Origin: Bacteroidota bacterium
Lineage (GTDB): Bacteria; Bacteroidota; Bacteroidia; Bacteroidales; Porphyromonadaceae
Assembly: GCA_023389855.1 (NCBI GenBank)
Contig: JAEWDZ010000003.1
Span: 62,001-126,000, forward strand
Direction: 5' to 3'
DNA: 64,000 nt
The position numbers and the translations under genes are program-made. Within the stretch, counting starts at the first letter, position 1; each line of letters begins with the position of its first letter. Of this stretch, positions 50,069-58,777 are shown piece after piece. The notes under the pieces are model-generated. The model did no database searches. It was not told where the DNA came from and worked only from the letters and a program-made list of their open reading frames with translations.

Positions 50069-51169
50069 ATGAATAAACCAGATGCACCCTCTTTTCAAGG
50101 GAACAAAATAGATTGTCGCCTTATCGCCGAATGGGAGCCACAAGATGCTATCCTGGTAGCGTGGCCGCATCGCTTTTCTGATTGGGCACCAATCTTGCAA
50201 GAAGCAGAACATTGCTTTGCCAACATAATCACAGCGATTACGCCTTTTGTACCAGTTGTTTTACTCCATCATGGAGATAAACAATTGGCTCATTTTTTTT
50301 CTGCAGAGGTCCTCAAGCGCATTCGCTTTATTCAGGTGCCTTTCAATGATACATGGGTAAGGGACTACGCATTTTTGTCTTTTGAACGTGAGCACCAAAA
50401 AGCAGTTGCTGATTTTAACTTCAATGGCTGGGGACTCAAATATGCTGCTGCTTTGGATAATCAGGTCAATCGTTACCTGTTTGAAAGTAAAAAGATTTTT
50501 GCATCCACTACTTTTTTTGACAATAAAAAATCCTTTACCCTAGAGGGGGGAGGCATAGAAAGCAATGGACATGGCATTGTGCTCCTCAATCGTTATTGGC
50601 TTGATCAGCCCAATAGAAATGATGGCCTTAGCATTGAAGATAGAGAAAAGAAAATCGGTGAAATGCTTGGTGCACGAAAGGTCATAACTGTAGACATACC
50701 GTCACTCGTGGGCGACGATACCGATGGGCATATCGATACGATTGCTCGCTTTATCGACGAGAAGAGCATTGCCTACGTGGCCCCATCGGATCCAGCATCC
50801 CCAAATTATCCCAAACTACGCAAACTGGAGATAGAGTTACAACGCCTACAAGATGAAAAAGGAGCTTACTTCCGTTTAGTCCCGCTGCCCGATGTCGGTA
50901 GTTATACCGATGAAGGAGGGGAGTTGCTGCCCGCCACGTATGCTAATTTTCTTTTTGCAGGAGATGCGCTTATCGTCCCTACCTACCAGCGGAAAAGTTT
51001 AGACAACGATGCACTAGCTACTCTTCGCGAGGCTCTACCCAGTAGGGTGGTAGTAGGCGTAAATGCAACAACTTTGGTTAAGTGGCATGGCAGTATCCAT
51101 TGCTCTACCATGCAAATCGCCAAAGGGATACTTTCACAAGACTTACTAACGACAAAGAACATATTATGA
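50069..51169 (+). CDS. aguA: Agmatine deiminase
   Basis: It hydrolyses agmatine to N-carbamoylputrescine and ammonia. The 366-residue protein has the guanidine-modifying fold: EWEPQDAILVAWPH, NDTWVRD (93-99), GGGIE (160-164), DDTDGHID (216-223) and the catalytic Cys in GSIHCSTMQ (C345). These are the deiminase catalytic and substrate residues of the AguA/PPAD superfamily. The stop overlaps the start of an N-carbamoylputrescine amidase gene (ATGA at 51166-51169), which makes agmatine the likely substrate rather than peptidylarginine. No export signal is present, so it is cytoplasmic. Confidence 0.95.
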   Translation: MNKPDAPSFQGNKIDCRLIAEWEPQDAILVAWPHRFSDWAPILQEAEHCFANIITAITPFVPVVLLHHGDKQLAHFFSAEVLKRIRFIQVPFNDTWVRDYAFLSFEREHQKAVADFNFNGWGLKYAAALDNQVNRYLFESKKIFASTTFFDNKKSFTLEGGGIESNGHGIVLLNRYWLDQPNRNDGLSIEDREKKIGEMLGARKVITVDIPSLVGDDTDGHIDTIARFIDEKSIAYVAPSDPASPNYPKLRKLEIELQRLQDEKGAYFRLVPLPDVGSYTDEGGELLPATYANFLFAGDALIVPTYQRKSLDNDALATLREALPSRVVVGVNATTLVKWHGSIHCSTMQIAKGILSQDLLTTKNIL

Positions 51170-52038
51170 AAATAGGAATTATACAACAATCGAACACAGC
51201 CGATATTATACAAAATAAAACGCATCTTGCACTAAAAATTGAATCTCTCGCTTCGGTGGGAGCCGAACTGATCGTCTTGCAGGAGTTGCACAACGGCCTC
51301 TATTTCTGTCAAACGGAAGATACTGCTATTTTTGATTTAGCCGAGCCTATACCTGGGCCATCAACAGATTTTTTTGGTGACCTTGCGCGTTCTAACAACG
51401 TGGTATTGGTGCTCTCGCTCTTCGAGCGACGGGCTCCAGGTCTCTATCACAATACGGCGGTAGTGATAGAAAAAGATGGTACTATAGCAGGTAAATACAG
51501 AAAAATGCATATTCCAGATGATCCTGCCTACTATGAGAAATTCTATTTTACCCCTGGCGACTTAGGTTTTCATCCTATAGCGACCTCTCTGGGCAAGCTA
51601 GGTGTACTGGTCTGCTGGGATCAGTGGTATCCCGAAGCAGCTCGTATTATGGCACTCAGAGGCGCTGAAATTTTGATCTATCCTACTGCTATTGGTACTT
51701 CCTCTTTAGATTCTGTCGACGAGCAGCAGAGACAACTTGAGGCCTGGGTCACGGTACAGCGTGGCCATGCTATCGCCAACAATCTATCCGTTGTAGCCGT
51801 CAATCGTACGGGCTATGAAGAGAGCCCTATAGCAGGGAACGAGGGAATCACCTTCTGGGGCAATAGCTTTGTGACTGGACCGCAGGGCGAGTTCTTGTGT
51901 CGCTTAGGCACAATGGAGGATACGGCAGTCGTGGAGGTCGATCTGAAAAGAACAGAAACAGTGCGCCGCTGGTGGCCATATCTGAGAGACCGCCGTATTG
52001 ATGCTTACGATACGATATGCAAGCGTTTTGATGATTGA
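51166..52038 (+). CDS. aguB: N-carbamoylputrescine amidase
   Basis: It hydrolyses N-carbamoylputrescine to putrescine, CO2 and ammonia. The start is the ATG at 51166 (MKIGIIQQSN), which overlaps the aguA stop; the longer frame would extend deep into aguA. The 290-residue nitrilase-family protein shows the Glu-Lys-Cys triad: E40 (VLQELH), K113 (YRKMHIPDDP) and C150 (VCWDQWYPEAAR). The plant-like AguB sequence pattern and aguA coupling support the assignment. zupT begins 5 bases downstream. Confidence 0.95.
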   Translation: MKIGIIQQSNTADIIQNKTHLALKIESLASVGAELIVLQELHNGLYFCQTEDTAIFDLAEPIPGPSTDFFGDLARSNNVVLVLSLFERRAPGLYHNTAVVIEKDGTIAGKYRKMHIPDDPAYYEKFYFTPGDLGFHPIATSLGKLGVLVCWDQWYPEAARIMALRGAEILIYPTAIGTSSLDSVDEQQRQLEAWVTVQRGHAIANNLSVVAVNRTGYEESPIAGNEGITFWGNSFVTGPQGEFLCRLGTMEDTAVVEVDLKRTETVRRWWPYLRDRRIDAYDTICKRFDD

Positions 52039-52042
52039 TTTT

Positions 52043-52867
52043 ATGTCTACACAGCTTATTTTAGCATTTTCACTTACGCTCATAGCAGGCCTCTCCACGG
52101 GTATAGGCAGTGCCATAGCCTTCTTTGCTAAGCGCACCAATTACTCTTTTCTGTGTATCTCCATGGGCTTCTCAGCAGGCGTGATGGTCTACGTCTCTTT
52201 TATTGAGATGATGCCCAGTGCATTGGAGCATTTTTCACACCATGCTACTGGCAAATATCCTGCATTGTGGACCACCCTGAGTTTCTTTGGGGGTATCGCA
52301 CTCATAGCGCTTATAGACCGCTTTGTGCCAAAGGCTGAAAACCCGCACGAAATGCCCAAGGAAGAGGATTTAGCTATGACGCAGTTAGCTCCGCATCACA
52401 AAGGCAATAAGATCGATAAGCGCATCTTGCGTGTAGGTCTATTTACTGCGTTGGTACTCTTTATACACAACTTTCCCGAGGGTATGGTTACTTTTCTTTC
52501 TGGTCTGGAGGATGCTTCCGTAGCGATACCAATAGCCGTGGCGATAGCGATCCATAATATACCCGAAGGCATCTCCGTCTCTGTCCCGATTTACTATGCC
52601 ACGGGCAATAAGTCTTACGCTTTTTGGATTAGTTTTTTGTCGGGTCTTGCCGAGCCAGTGGGCGCGATTATTGGCTACCTGATCCTAGCTCCCTTTATCA
52701 ATGATGTCACCTACGGTATCATATTTGCGGCGATAGCTGGTATCATGGTATTTATTTCCTTAGACGAGTTGTTGCCTGCAGCGGAAGAGTATGGCAAGCA
52801 TCACCAAGCAATATATGGCCTTATTATCGGTATGGCGGTAATGGCTCTCAGTCTCGTATTACTGTAA
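52043..52867 (+). CDS. zupT: ZIP-family metal transporter (ZupT-like)
   Basis: A 274-residue inner-membrane protein with about eight hydrophobic segments. The conserved metal-site helices carry HNFPEG (142-147) and HNIPEG (171-176), diagnostic of the ZupT group that imports zinc and other divalent ions. The loop between segments 3 and 4 holds His residues (PHEMP, APHHK). The ATG at 52043 (MSTQLILAF) fits ZupT starts; an ATG 12 bases upstream overlapping aguB is the alternative. It lies in the aguA-aguB-zupT-ruvC-tgt unit, 4 bases before ruvC, with no obvious functional link. Confidence 0.92.
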   Translation: MSTQLILAFSLTLIAGLSTGIGSAIAFFAKRTNYSFLCISMGFSAGVMVYVSFIEMMPSALEHFSHHATGKYPALWTTLSFFGGIALIALIDRFVPKAENPHEMPKEEDLAMTQLAPHHKGNKIDKRILRVGLFTALVLFIHNFPEGMVTFLSGLEDASVAIPIAVAIAIHNIPEGISVSVPIYYATGNKSYAFWISFLSGLAEPVGAIIGYLILAPFINDVTYGIIFAAIAGIMVFISLDELLPAAEEYGKHHQAIYGLIIGMAVMALSLVLL

Positions 52868-52871
52868 AGAT

Positions 52872-53450
52872 ATGGGAGTAAAAGCAGATCGCATAATACT
52901 AGGTGTAGACCCTGGCACGATCGTCATGGGTTACGCATTGATCGCCATCCATGCCAATAAACCGCAGCTACTGACAATAGGTGTAATAGATTTGGCTAAA
53001 TTGGGCGATCCCTATCTGCGACTAAAGCGAATTCACGAGCGCATTACCGGCTTAATTGACGAATTTCTACCTGATGAGATGGCAATAGAAGCTCCTTTCT
53101 TGGGGAAAAATATACAGAGTATGCTCAAACTGGGGCGTGCACAGGGAGTAGCTATCGCTGCGGCCCTGTCGCGTGATGTGCATATTGCCGAATATGCCCC
53201 TATGCGTGTGAAGCAATCGATTACGGGCAATGGATCGGCCAGTAAAGAGCAAGTAGCGGCTATGCTCCAAAAGATCTTGCACCTACCCGACGACCAGATG
53301 CCCGCATCACGAGATGCCACCGATGGGCTGGCTGTAGCCTTGTGCCACTACTATCAGACGAGTAATCCTTTGGCCTCGACGACTAATGTGGTACGTAGCT
53401 GGGCCGACTTTGTGAAGCAGAACCCAGATAAAATAAAGCGCTTTTCATAG
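52872..53450 (+). CDS. ruvC: Crossover junction endodeoxyribonuclease RuvC
   Basis: RuvC cuts Holliday junctions at the end of recombinational repair, with RuvAB. The 192-residue protein has the RNase H-like acidic residues D13 (GVDPGT), E73 (AIEAPF), and D148/D151 ([14 protein letters not shown]). [15 protein letters not shown] is the family's central helix. Length is normal. It is packed between zupT and tgt; ruvA and ruvB are not in the window. Confidence 0.95.
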   Translation: MGVKADRIILGVDPGTIVMGYALIAIHANKPQLLTIGVIDLAKLGDPYLRLKRIHERITGLIDEFLPDEMAIEAPFLGKNIQSMLKLGRAQGVAIAAALSRDVHIAEYAPMRVKQSITGNGSASKEQVAAMLQKILHLPDDQMPASRDATDGLAVALCHYYQTSNPLASTTNVVRSWADFVKQNPDKIKRFS

Positions 53451-53484
53451 TATTACGACTCTCTAATAGAATTCTCTATAACTT

Positions 53485-54612
53485 ATGACTTTTGATATCA
53501 TCGCCAACGATAAAAAGAGTAATGCTCGCCATGGTCTTATTACCACCGATCATGGCACCATACAGACTCCTATCTTCATGCCTGTAGGTACGGTGGGAAG
53601 TGTCAAGGCACTCACCATGGAGCAGGTACGCAGTACCAAAGCGGAGATTATCTTGGGCAATACGTACCACCTGTATTTACGTCCAGGCTTAGAGATACTG
53701 CGTCAGGCGGGAGGACTTCACAAGTTCAATACCTGGGAGCGGCCTATACTTACAGATAGTGGCGGTTTTCAGGTCTTTTCCTTAGCTGACCGGCGCAAGA
53801 TCGACCGACACGGTGTTACGTTCTCTTCGCATATCGATGGATCGCGTCATCTATTTACTCCTGAAAAGGTGATGGATATCGAGCGCGTCATTGGGGCGGA
53901 TATTATCATGGCATTCGATGAATGCTGCCCAGGCGATGCCCCCATAGCATATGCTGCACAGTCCTTGGAACTTACAGAGTACTGGCTCGATAGGTGTGTA
54001 ACCCGCCTTTCGGAGACAGACCCTCTTTATGGTCATCGGCAGTCGCTCTTTCCTATTGTGCAGGGATGTGTATACCCCGAACTACGAAAAAGAGCGGCCG
54101 AAAAGGTAGCGGCTATCGATGCTGATGGCAATGCTATAGGCGGCTTGGCGGTGGGCGAACCAGTGGAAAAAATGTACGAAATGATCGCTATCACCAATGA
54201 GATATTGCCGAAAGATAAGCCCCGCTATCTCATGGGGGTGGGAACGCCAGCGAATATCTTAGAGGCCATAGCCCTTGGAGTGGATATGTTTGACTGTATT
54301 ATGCCTACTCGCAATGGTCGCAATGGTCAGCTCTTCACCAAAGAGGGGATTATAAATATTAAAAATAGCAAATGGAAAAATTGCTTTGACCCGATCGAAA
54401 GAGGGGGAGCTGCCGAGGTGGATGAAGTCTACAGCAGAGCTTATTTGCATCACCTCTTCAAAGCGCAAGAGATCTTGGCGCTTACTTTGGCCTCCGTCCA
54501 TAATGTGGCCTTTTACTTGTGGCTCGTAGGCGAAGCCCGCCAGCATATCCTAGCGGGCGATTATGCTCTTTGGAAAGAGCAAATTATCCCCATACTGATG
54601 CAGCGTCTCTGA
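53485..54612 (+). CDS. tgt: tRNA-guanine transglycosylase without the usual zinc cysteines
   Basis: Tgt exchanges guanine 34 of Asp, Asn, His and Tyr tRNAs for preQ1, the entry to queuosine. The 375-residue protein has the substrate motif DSGGFQVFSL (91-100, with the general-base Asp), FDECCPGD, GGLAVGEP and the catalytic region DCIMPTRNGRNGQLFT. The C-terminal CxCxxC...H zinc site of bacterial Tgt is absent: the equivalent stretch reads CFDPIERGGAAEVDEVYSRAY, with a single Cys. From memory other Bacteroidota Tgt proteins lack it too. It ends the aguA-to-tgt unit, 34 bases after ruvC; queA is 18 kb away. Confidence 0.93.
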   Translation: MTFDIIANDKKSNARHGLITTDHGTIQTPIFMPVGTVGSVKALTMEQVRSTKAEIILGNTYHLYLRPGLEILRQAGGLHKFNTWERPILTDSGGFQVFSLADRRKIDRHGVTFSSHIDGSRHLFTPEKVMDIERVIGADIIMAFDECCPGDAPIAYAAQSLELTEYWLDRCVTRLSETDPLYGHRQSLFPIVQGCVYPELRKRAAEKVAAIDADGNAIGGLAVGEPVEKMYEMIAITNEILPKDKPRYLMGVGTPANILEAIALGVDMFDCIMPTRNGRNGQLFTKEGIINIKNSKWKNCFDPIERGGAAEVDEVYSRAYLHHLFKAQEILALTLASVHNVAFYLWLVGEARQHILAGDYALWKEQIIPILMQRL

Positions 54613-55390
54613 TTCGCTGTACGCTGTGAACATTCGCTTCTAGCACCAGCTCAGAAGCCCCCTATGATCTGCTAGATATCGGGCATAAGCCCTTGCGGCA
54701 AACGATACTATCTCCATCCATCCCCATGAGTCATTGTACTCATGAGTATTTTTTTCCTCTCTCGCAAGCAACCAAAAGGGGAGCAGAAAGTCGTATCTAT
54801 TTCATTCTCTGTGAAAAGTATCACAAACAAAAAGAGAGCGAAGTCTTTTCGCATTTCTTGTACTCGTTTGGATTTCTATCCTCTCTCTTTTTTCTTTTTC
54901 GACGCATTCATTCAGATTGTTTCGAATCCTTGCTACTCCTTTATTTCTCTTTTCTAGCAGACCAACTGTAGAGTATCGTAACCTCTTTTTATCTTTTCCT
55001 GGCTCTTACTCCTCACGGAATTAGCTGTCTCTGAACAGCGTTCTTTATCCTTCCTTCAAGGAGAGACAAGTGTATTCGATCGACTTACCCATCCATCGCG
55101 ATTAATCGCTTATCCGATTCGGATGCAGGAGAGATTTGATTCGGATACACCGCGGATTCAATCCAGATCCACGAAAAAAAGATTCTAACTAAATAAATAT
55201 CGTGAATATTGAAAAAACTCCTGCTTACGCACGAGTGATTTGTTTCTTTACGGATAAAAAAAATCCCCAGTACTGGGGATCTTTTCACTTTATTATGCGA
55301 GAGAATTGGGCGGTATTCGCTATCGCTTGATGGCAAAAATAGAAAGGTTAACCGTTGTTTTGTGCCTAGGTAGCTGGAGGCATTGGTGTG
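54613..55390. other. Gene-free gap between tgt and the OMP gene
   Basis: About 780 bases, the longest gap in the window. No open frame here has family likeness. It contains ATTCGGAT-rich repeats (55111-55147, TATCCGA with inverted TCGGATA) related to the inverted repeat at 30601-30630, and the OMP operon terminator at 55256-55280. In relatives I recall a permease gene after tgt; nothing like it is visible here. Confidence 0.6.
55256..55280 (-). terminator. Terminator of the glyS-to-OMP operon
   Basis: ATCCCCAGTACTGGGGAT (55263-55280) is a perfect palindromic hairpin. On the minus strand it is followed by eight T residues. It lies 110 bases past the OMP stop. Confidence 0.85.
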
Positions 55391-56077
55391 TCATTGCTTC
55401 CTAGGCAACTCAAAGAGATAGGAAAGCTTGATGACAAAAGCTATCTCACTGGCACGAGAGTATGCTTCCCCTATTTTCGTAGAGATCAGGTTATTGAAGC
55501 CCATATAGGCACGCGCATCGAATGCTATTTTGTGGCTCCCCATAGCGAAGGTAACGGTAGGACCTGCAGTTAATCCCCATGCAAAGTGCCCTTTTATGGG
55601 ATAGTCGTGGCGTTTTTGATCTATTTCGGTGAAAGAACCTTCATCGCTTATGCGTTGCTCCGCTATTCGGATGCCTATCTGCGGCCCAAAAAGCATACCA
55701 ATCTGAAAGTGGCCGATAGGAATGTGGAGCGAAGCTAACAATGGCAAGTCGATATAGTGCAGCCGTTGATGGTAGCGGAGAAGCGTTTCTTTGGTAGCGT
55801 CATAAACACGTTCGTTCCATCCTCTAAGAGAGTAGAGGAGTTCGCCATGGATTGCCGAGTAGCGGCTGTTGCTCAGTTCTGCTACAGCCCCGCAGGTAAA
55901 TGCTTGATGCAATTCTTGCTGTACCGATGGGTTAAACCAGAGCATCTCTCCCAGATAACCTACAGTACCCCCGATATGCCAATGGTTGATTCCCTCTTCT
56001 GCTTGAGCCTTTGCCTGCGCAGGGAGCAAGAGTAGGATGATGGATAGTAAGATAGATAAAGGAAGGTACGCTTTCAT
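55391..56077 (-). CDS. Outer-membrane beta-barrel protein (PorT-like/OMP_b-brl)
   Basis: A 228-residue protein with a signal peptide ending in AQAKAQ. The rest alternates in amphipathic strands: WHIGGTVGYLGE, GELLYSLRGWNERVY, YIDLPLLASLHIPIGHFQIGMLFGPQIGI and an ending in FVIKLSYLFELP. That pattern (YxxLPLLA...GPxxG) is typical of the PorT/OMP beta-barrel family of Bacteroidota. A porT role in type IX secretion cannot be claimed from this likeness alone; many paralogs exist. It is the last gene of the glyS operon, 13 bases after the LysM protein gene. Confidence 0.8.
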   Translation of the reverse strand: MKAYLPLSILLSIILLLLPAQAKAQAEEGINHWHIGGTVGYLGEMLWFNPSVQQELHQAFTCGAVAELSNSRYSAIHGELLYSLRGWNERVYDATKETLLRYHQRLHYIDLPLLASLHIPIGHFQIGMLFGPQIGIRIAEQRISDEGSFTEIDQKRHDYPIKGHFAWGLTAGPTVTFAMGSHKIAFDARAYMGFNNLISTKIGEAYSRASEIAFVIKLSYLFELPRKQ

Positions 56078-56090
56078 AGCTTCGTATTGC

Positions 56091-57629
56091 CTAGAAGACT
56101 ACCGATTGTTTCACGATTTTACCGCTTGGGGTATACTTAACAAAGAAGAGATTGGCCGAGCAAAAGGCTTTCTTCCCGTTGAGATTTCTAAATAAGAAGT
56201 CGTTTTGCAAGCCGTCACGGGGGACCTGGGGGAGCGACTTCGTGAAACCGATGCCATAGGAGGCTAGAGCCCTAAGGAAATAGCGGGAAATATCGTAGCC
56301 CAACGCAGAGAATTTGGGATAGGTCTTATCGATGGGTTTGCTGAACCATGCTTGATAATTCTTGATAAAGTTGATAGTCTCAGGCTGCGACTGGTCAAAG
56401 AAGAAAGCCGTATAGATTGTAGTATTGTAGGTACCTAATTTCTTCACGGTCTGTGCATCGTATGACTGCCACTGTGGATAGCCAAAGAGTGCTACTTTTT
56501 TAGCATCAATCTTTTCGCTCTCCAGTTTTCCGAAGAGGTTGCCCAGTACTGCAGGGGAGGCATCGTCTGGCATGAGGAGGAGGCGGTCGCCTCGGAGTAC
56601 ACTATTGTTAATCTTTTCAATAGCAAGATCTTCGAAGGGAATAGCCGCTTTTTTTAGTGCTGCTTTGATTTCCTTGACTACAGTGTTATGATTCTTTGTT
56701 TTTGTATTGATGAAGTAAATCTTTTTGCCTTTGGCAAGGGAGCAAAACGCGTGCGACAAGAAAGGATATAAATCCTCTTGAGGTGTATTGAGGATGAATG
56801 TAGATGCCGAGGAATTGCTCGTGTTGCCGATCTCCGATACGAAGGGAGAAACGTAGATGATCCCTCTTTCACCTGTATAGCTGGAAAGCGCACTAATATC
56901 CTCTTTCGTTTGCCCTCCTATGACGATGTCTTTACCAATCAATTTTCCACTACTAATAACTTGAAGAACATCTTTTGTGGCGGGTGTCGTATATAGATCT
57001 AAGTCAATGGATACCCCTCTTTTTTTTAGCTTGTGCATACCCATGAGGAAACCTTGGTAAAAGCGCATATAGCGATCGGGGTTTCCATCTTCTTTGATAG
57101 GTAGCAGCAGAGCTACTTTTACTTTGTTGAGGCTGTTCTCACTTACGACATATATCTTGCTATCAATGGCATTGAGTGGGGTGCCGTCTGGCAGTGCTAT
57201 ACGGAGCTCCATGCCTGGTTTAATCTTTTCGGGATCGATGTCTGGATTATATTGCTTGAGGATCGTAGTAGGTATCTCAAATTTTTTGGCGATAGAGTAG
57301 AACGTATCCCCGCTGACTACCGTATAGGTGCCTGCATGTGCAGGAGGTATTTGGTTGATGGTATTGGGGAGGGCAGCATTCTGCACGGGTATTTTTAGAG
57401 TCTCTCCGATACGGATGCCTTTTTCACTACCAGGATTTAAGCGATAGATATCTTGCTCTTTCAGTCCATGGCTGCGAGCGATGGAGTATACAGTTTCTTT
57501 GGCTTTGACCTCATGGGTGATGTAGTCCTTACTGTTTTGCGCGGAAATCGGCATCGTAAAGGTCGCGAATAAGAAGAGAATGGATATTAATGCATGCTTA
57601 TACGAATGTATATTGGATAGTTTTGTCAT
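56091..57629 (-). CDS. Two LysM domains fused to a type-1 periplasmic-binding-like domain
   Basis: A 512-residue secreted protein with a signal peptide ending near ISAQ. LysM repeats lie at ~36-82 (HEVKAKETVYSIARSHGL, LKIPVQ) and ~100-145 (TYTVVSGDTFYSIAKKFEI, LRIALP). From ~168 to the end it resembles a periplasmic binding protein type 1 fold (KVALLLPI, MRFYQGFLMGMHKLKKRG, VIGGQTKEDISALSSY, FINTKTKNHNTVVKEIK). LysM binds peptidoglycan; the binding-protein-like part may sense a ligand or act as a scaffold like LpoA. No permease or ATPase gene is next to it. It lies between lpxB and the barrel gene. Confidence 0.82.
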   Translation of the reverse strand: MTKLSNIHSYKHALISILFLFATFTMPISAQNSKDYITHEVKAKETVYSIARSHGLKEQDIYRLNPGSEKGIRIGETLKIPVQNAALPNTINQIPPAHAGTYTVVSGDTFYSIAKKFEIPTTILKQYNPDIDPEKIKPGMELRIALPDGTPLNAIDSKIYVVSENSLNKVKVALLLPIKEDGNPDRYMRFYQGFLMGMHKLKKRGVSIDLDLYTTPATKDVLQVISSGKLIGKDIVIGGQTKEDISALSSYTGERGIIYVSPFVSEIGNTSNSSASTFILNTPQEDLYPFLSHAFCSLAKGKKIYFINTKTKNHNTVVKEIKAALKKAAIPFEDLAIEKINNSVLRGDRLLLMPDDASPAVLGNLFGKLESEKIDAKKVALFGYPQWQSYDAQTVKKLGTYNTTIYTAFFFDQSQPETINFIKNYQAWFSKPIDKTYPKFSALGYDISRYFLRALASYGIGFTKSLPQVPRDGLQNDFLFRNLNGKKAFCSANLFFVKYTPSGKIVKQSVVF

Positions 57630-57654
57630 AGTCTTTCGGAAAATAAATAAAAAA

Positions 57655-58767
57655 CTATTGGTGGGGAGACTGTCGTTGTAATGCTTGAGCGACTTCTATC
57701 GAAGCCTTTTTTTCTTGAAGTAGCTCTCTAATCTTGGTATACCCCCTTTTGACTGTAAGGGCATGAAGGGTAACTTCTTGCAGTGCTGAAGCGATGTTTG
57801 CTGCCGTCGCTTCGGCCGAGAGCAACTCGGGTATGACCCGCTCGTTGGCAATCAGATTGACAGGGGTGATGTACCGTATTGGCAGCATGTGACGGAATAG
57901 CCAGTTGATGATAAACCAACCCTTAGAACGGTACACAGCTACCGTTGGAGTGCCAATGAGAGCAGCCTCGAGAGTGGCCGTTCCACTGGTAATAACTGCC
58001 ATCTGAGCTGTTGATAGTAAAGCATAAGTAGAGGTATTGCTGAGCAGAATATTTTTGTCTTTAGGTATAAAGGAGGTATAAAACTCCTTAGCAATGCCTG
58101 GAGCCATGGCTATGCTCGCTTGATATTGGGGAAAGTAAGTAGCTACCGCTGCTATCATAGTTGGTAGGTTTTCGCGTATTTCCTGTAGACGGCTACCGGG
58201 CAAAAGGGCTATCGTCTTGGGCTTTTCCTTCGTTGTATGAGTATCGCTATAGCTGCCAACTGCCTCTACGCAGGGATTCCCGACGAAAGTAGCCACAGCC
58301 CCTTCACGAGCAAAAAAATCCTCTTCGAAAGGAAATATCGCAAAGAGATTATGGCAGAGCCTATGTAATTTTTTGATACGCCCCTTGCGGGATGACCATA
58401 CCTTAGGTAGAATGTAATAGCTGCGTATAGCTGTAGGGAAATGCTCCTCTGCGAAGGGGAGTAGATAACGCATACAAAAAGAAGAAGCATCTATCGCTAT
58501 GACATGGTCTGGACAGAAATGCAGCATGGCTTCTTGCATTTTTCTTGCAGCACTGTGGATAGCTGGTAAATGCTTCAACACATTGATAATACCCATATAG
58601 GCAATATTTCTGTAGTGTACAGAGGGTGTCTTCTTGCATACTTCGGCCATTTTTTCTCCGCCAACGAATGCAAATGTCGCCTGCTCATCCAACTGTATGA
58701 TAGCCTTCATCAGGTTGGATGCATGCAGATCACCAGAGGCTTCCCCTGCCACTATGAAATAACGCAT
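57655..58767 (-). CDS. lpxB: Lipid-A-disaccharide synthase
   Basis: LpxB joins UDP-diacylglucosamine and lipid X to the lipid A disaccharide at the inner membrane. The start is the ATG at 58765-58767 (MRYFIVAGEASGDLHASN, 370 residues); the longer frame runs into surE. GEASGD is the family N-terminal motif; MGIINVLKHLPAI, YILPKVWSSRKGRIKKL, LLPGSRLQEIRENLP and GTATLEAALIGTP follow as expected for a GT19 enzyme. It lies 10 bases after surE, a pair that I recall from many Bacteroidota. Confidence 0.95.
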   Translation of the reverse strand: MRYFIVAGEASGDLHASNLMKAIIQLDEQATFAFVGGEKMAEVCKKTPSVHYRNIAYMGIINVLKHLPAIHSAARKMQEAMLHFCPDHVIAIDASSFCMRYLLPFAEEHFPTAIRSYYILPKVWSSRKGRIKKLHRLCHNLFAIFPFEEDFFAREGAVATFVGNPCVEAVGSYSDTHTTKEKPKTIALLPGSRLQEIRENLPTMIAAVATYFPQYQASIAMAPGIAKEFYTSFIPKDKNILLSNTSTYALLSTAQMAVITSGTATLEAALIGTPTVAVYRSKGWFIINWLFRHMLPIRYITPVNLIANERVIPELLSAEATAANIASALQEVTLHALTVKRGYTKIRELLQEKKASIEVAQALQRQSPHQ

Positions 58768-58777
58768 GATGTTGTGA

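Noticed and set aside
54693..54971. Frame of 92 codons in the post-tgt gap
   Set aside because: Phe/Ser-rich low-complexity translation, no motifs, typical of a random AT-rich frame.
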